Source: Solobacterium sp. UBA1789 (GTDB taxonomy: Bacteria > Bacillota_I > Bacilli_A > Erysipelotrichales > Erysipelotrichaceae). From it: a stretch of DNA of 6,410 bases. Below, in pieces: positions 5,808-6,410 of the stretch (position 1 is its first letter; each line of letters begins with the position of its first letter). A model generated the notes under the pieces. The model searched no databases. It had not been told where the DNA came from and saw only the letters and a program-made list of their open reading frames with translations. The stretch spans positions 1-6,410 of the forward strand of contig DCGB01000091.1 of assembly GCA_002314515.1 (NCBI GenBank). The letters are read 5' to 3'. A program made the position numbers and the translations under genes.

Positions 5808-6410
5808 ATGGTTAGTCGTACAAATAACGATTATATTTTATATGCTTTGGGCACAAGGGGATCGCGGCCGGTACATGGTAAGGACTATGAAATTTTTGGT
5901 GGCCAGACTTCCTGCTTTGTCATTAAATACAAAAAACATGCCGTTATTATTGACTGCGGTACAGGCTTATATGATGCTGAATATCTTTTGAGCGATTGCG
6001 AAATCATCGATATTGTTTTTACTCATGTTCATTATGATCATGTATTGGGTCTTTTGGATTTTTCTATTTTTCCAAAAAAGGCTCGTATTAATCTGATTGG
6101 TACTTTTAAAGAGTGGCTGGCTTATGATACGATTGCTGATTTTTATCGTCATCCATTCTGGCCTGTTCAACCACGTATCGGTGTTGTTTGTGAGATCACT
6201 AATGATGGCACATCATATAACTTATGTGATGGCATGGCTGTAAGTGCTTATAGTGCTTCACATCCAGATGGCGGCAATGTTATAGTTTTGAATCTTGGCG
6301 GCAAGAAAGTGACTTTCATGTTTGATATCGAAGTATCTCAAGGATTTGATTTAAATGTTGTTAGAGATAGTGATTTAATGATTTTTGATGGTATGTATGA
6401 TGATACTGAA
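5808..6410 (+). CDS. Metallo-beta-lactamase-fold hydrolase, 5' part only
   Basis: A frame of 201 codons stays open to the window edge, so the gene is cut at its 3' end. The product belongs to the MBL superfamily, in the PhnP/phosphodiesterase-like group (COG1235-like). It begins with ALGTRGSRPVHG (13-24) and FGGQTSC (30-36), and has the strand AVIIDCGTG (45-53). The dinuclear metal motif is HVHYDH (H73, H75, D77, H78), with a third-motif His in SHPDG (H152) and the bridging Asp in FMFDIE (D173). DLMIFDGMYDDTE (189-201) is the usual segment just before the last conserved His, which lies beyond the window. The substrate is unknown; a cyclic nucleotide, phosphodiester or similar is a family-level guess. 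An in-frame TAG at 5799-5801 fixes the ATG at 5808 as the only sensible start, although no Shine-Dalgarno is visible. The preceding terminator suggests an independent transcription unit. Confidence 0.88.
   Translation, partial: MVSRTNNDYILYALGTRGSRPVHGKDYEIFGGQTSCFVIKYKKHAVIIDCGTGLYDAEYLLSDCEIIDIVFTHVHYDHVLGLLDFSIFPKKARINLIGTFKEWLAYDTIADFYRHPFWPVQPRIGVVCEITNDGTSYNLCDGMAVSAYSASHPDGGNVIVLNLGGKKVTFMFDIEVSQGFDLNVVRDSDLMIFDGMYDDTE

Noticed and set aside
5740..5991. An 83-codon plus-strand frame overlapping the start of the MBL-fold gene.
   Set aside because: The overlapping frame from 5808 has clear MBL motifs (GTRGS, HVHYDH, FMFDIE) and stays open to the window end. The 83-codon frame has no recognisable motif, and its ATG lies inside the terminator hairpin.
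5967..6170. A 67-codon minus-strand frame opposite the MBL-fold gene.
   Set aside because: It is the antisense shadow of the region encoding the conserved HVHYDH motif, with no motif of its own.

Overview
The window looks like chromosomal DNA from a low-GC, Gram-positive-type anaerobe (Bacillota). Erysipelotrichia is my best guess, but that is an impression and not a demonstrated assignment. The signs are AT-rich sequence, purine-rich Shine-Dalgarno sites on most genes, short hairpin-plus-T terminators, an anaerobe-style flavodoxin/rubredoxin protein, and Trp encoded by TGG with TGA used as a stop. I see no tRNA, rRNA, CRISPR array, insertion sequence or phage gene. No gene-free stretch exceeds about 150 bases.

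Layout. (1) At 38-667 (+) lies a flavodoxin-fold protein with a rubrerythrin-type rubredoxin domain at its C-terminus, followed by a strong hairpin terminator. (2) At 761-3671 (-) lie two tightly coupled genes converging on that terminator. The first is an 863-residue three-part protein: an acyl-adenylating domain, then an acyl carrier protein domain, then a PlsC-type glycerolipid acyltransferase. One base after its stop codon comes a small acpS-like phosphopantetheinyl transferase. (3) A 146-bp divergent intergenic region (3672-3817) holds candidate promoters and a repeated TGTTAACT element. (4) At 3818-5730 (+) lie a GNAT-family acetyltransferase gene and a cation diffusion facilitator (CDF) metal exporter gene, ending at a hairpin terminator. 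(5) At 5808-6410 (+) is the 5' part of a metallo-beta-lactamase-fold hydrolase gene that runs off the window.

The most interesting unit is the coupled pair on the minus strand. The big protein appears to hold every step needed to activate a carboxylic (probably fatty) acid with ATP, load it on its own carrier domain, and pass it to a lysophospholipid or related acceptor. The neighbouring acpS-like gene would supply the phosphopantetheine arm that activates the carrier domain. This resembles the logic of E. coli Aas (acyltransferase plus acyl-ACP synthetase), but with reversed domain order and a built-in carrier. The CDF transporter has a non-zinc-like metal site. The remaining genes look like ordinary housekeeping or accessory functions with no evident functional link to the lipid pair.
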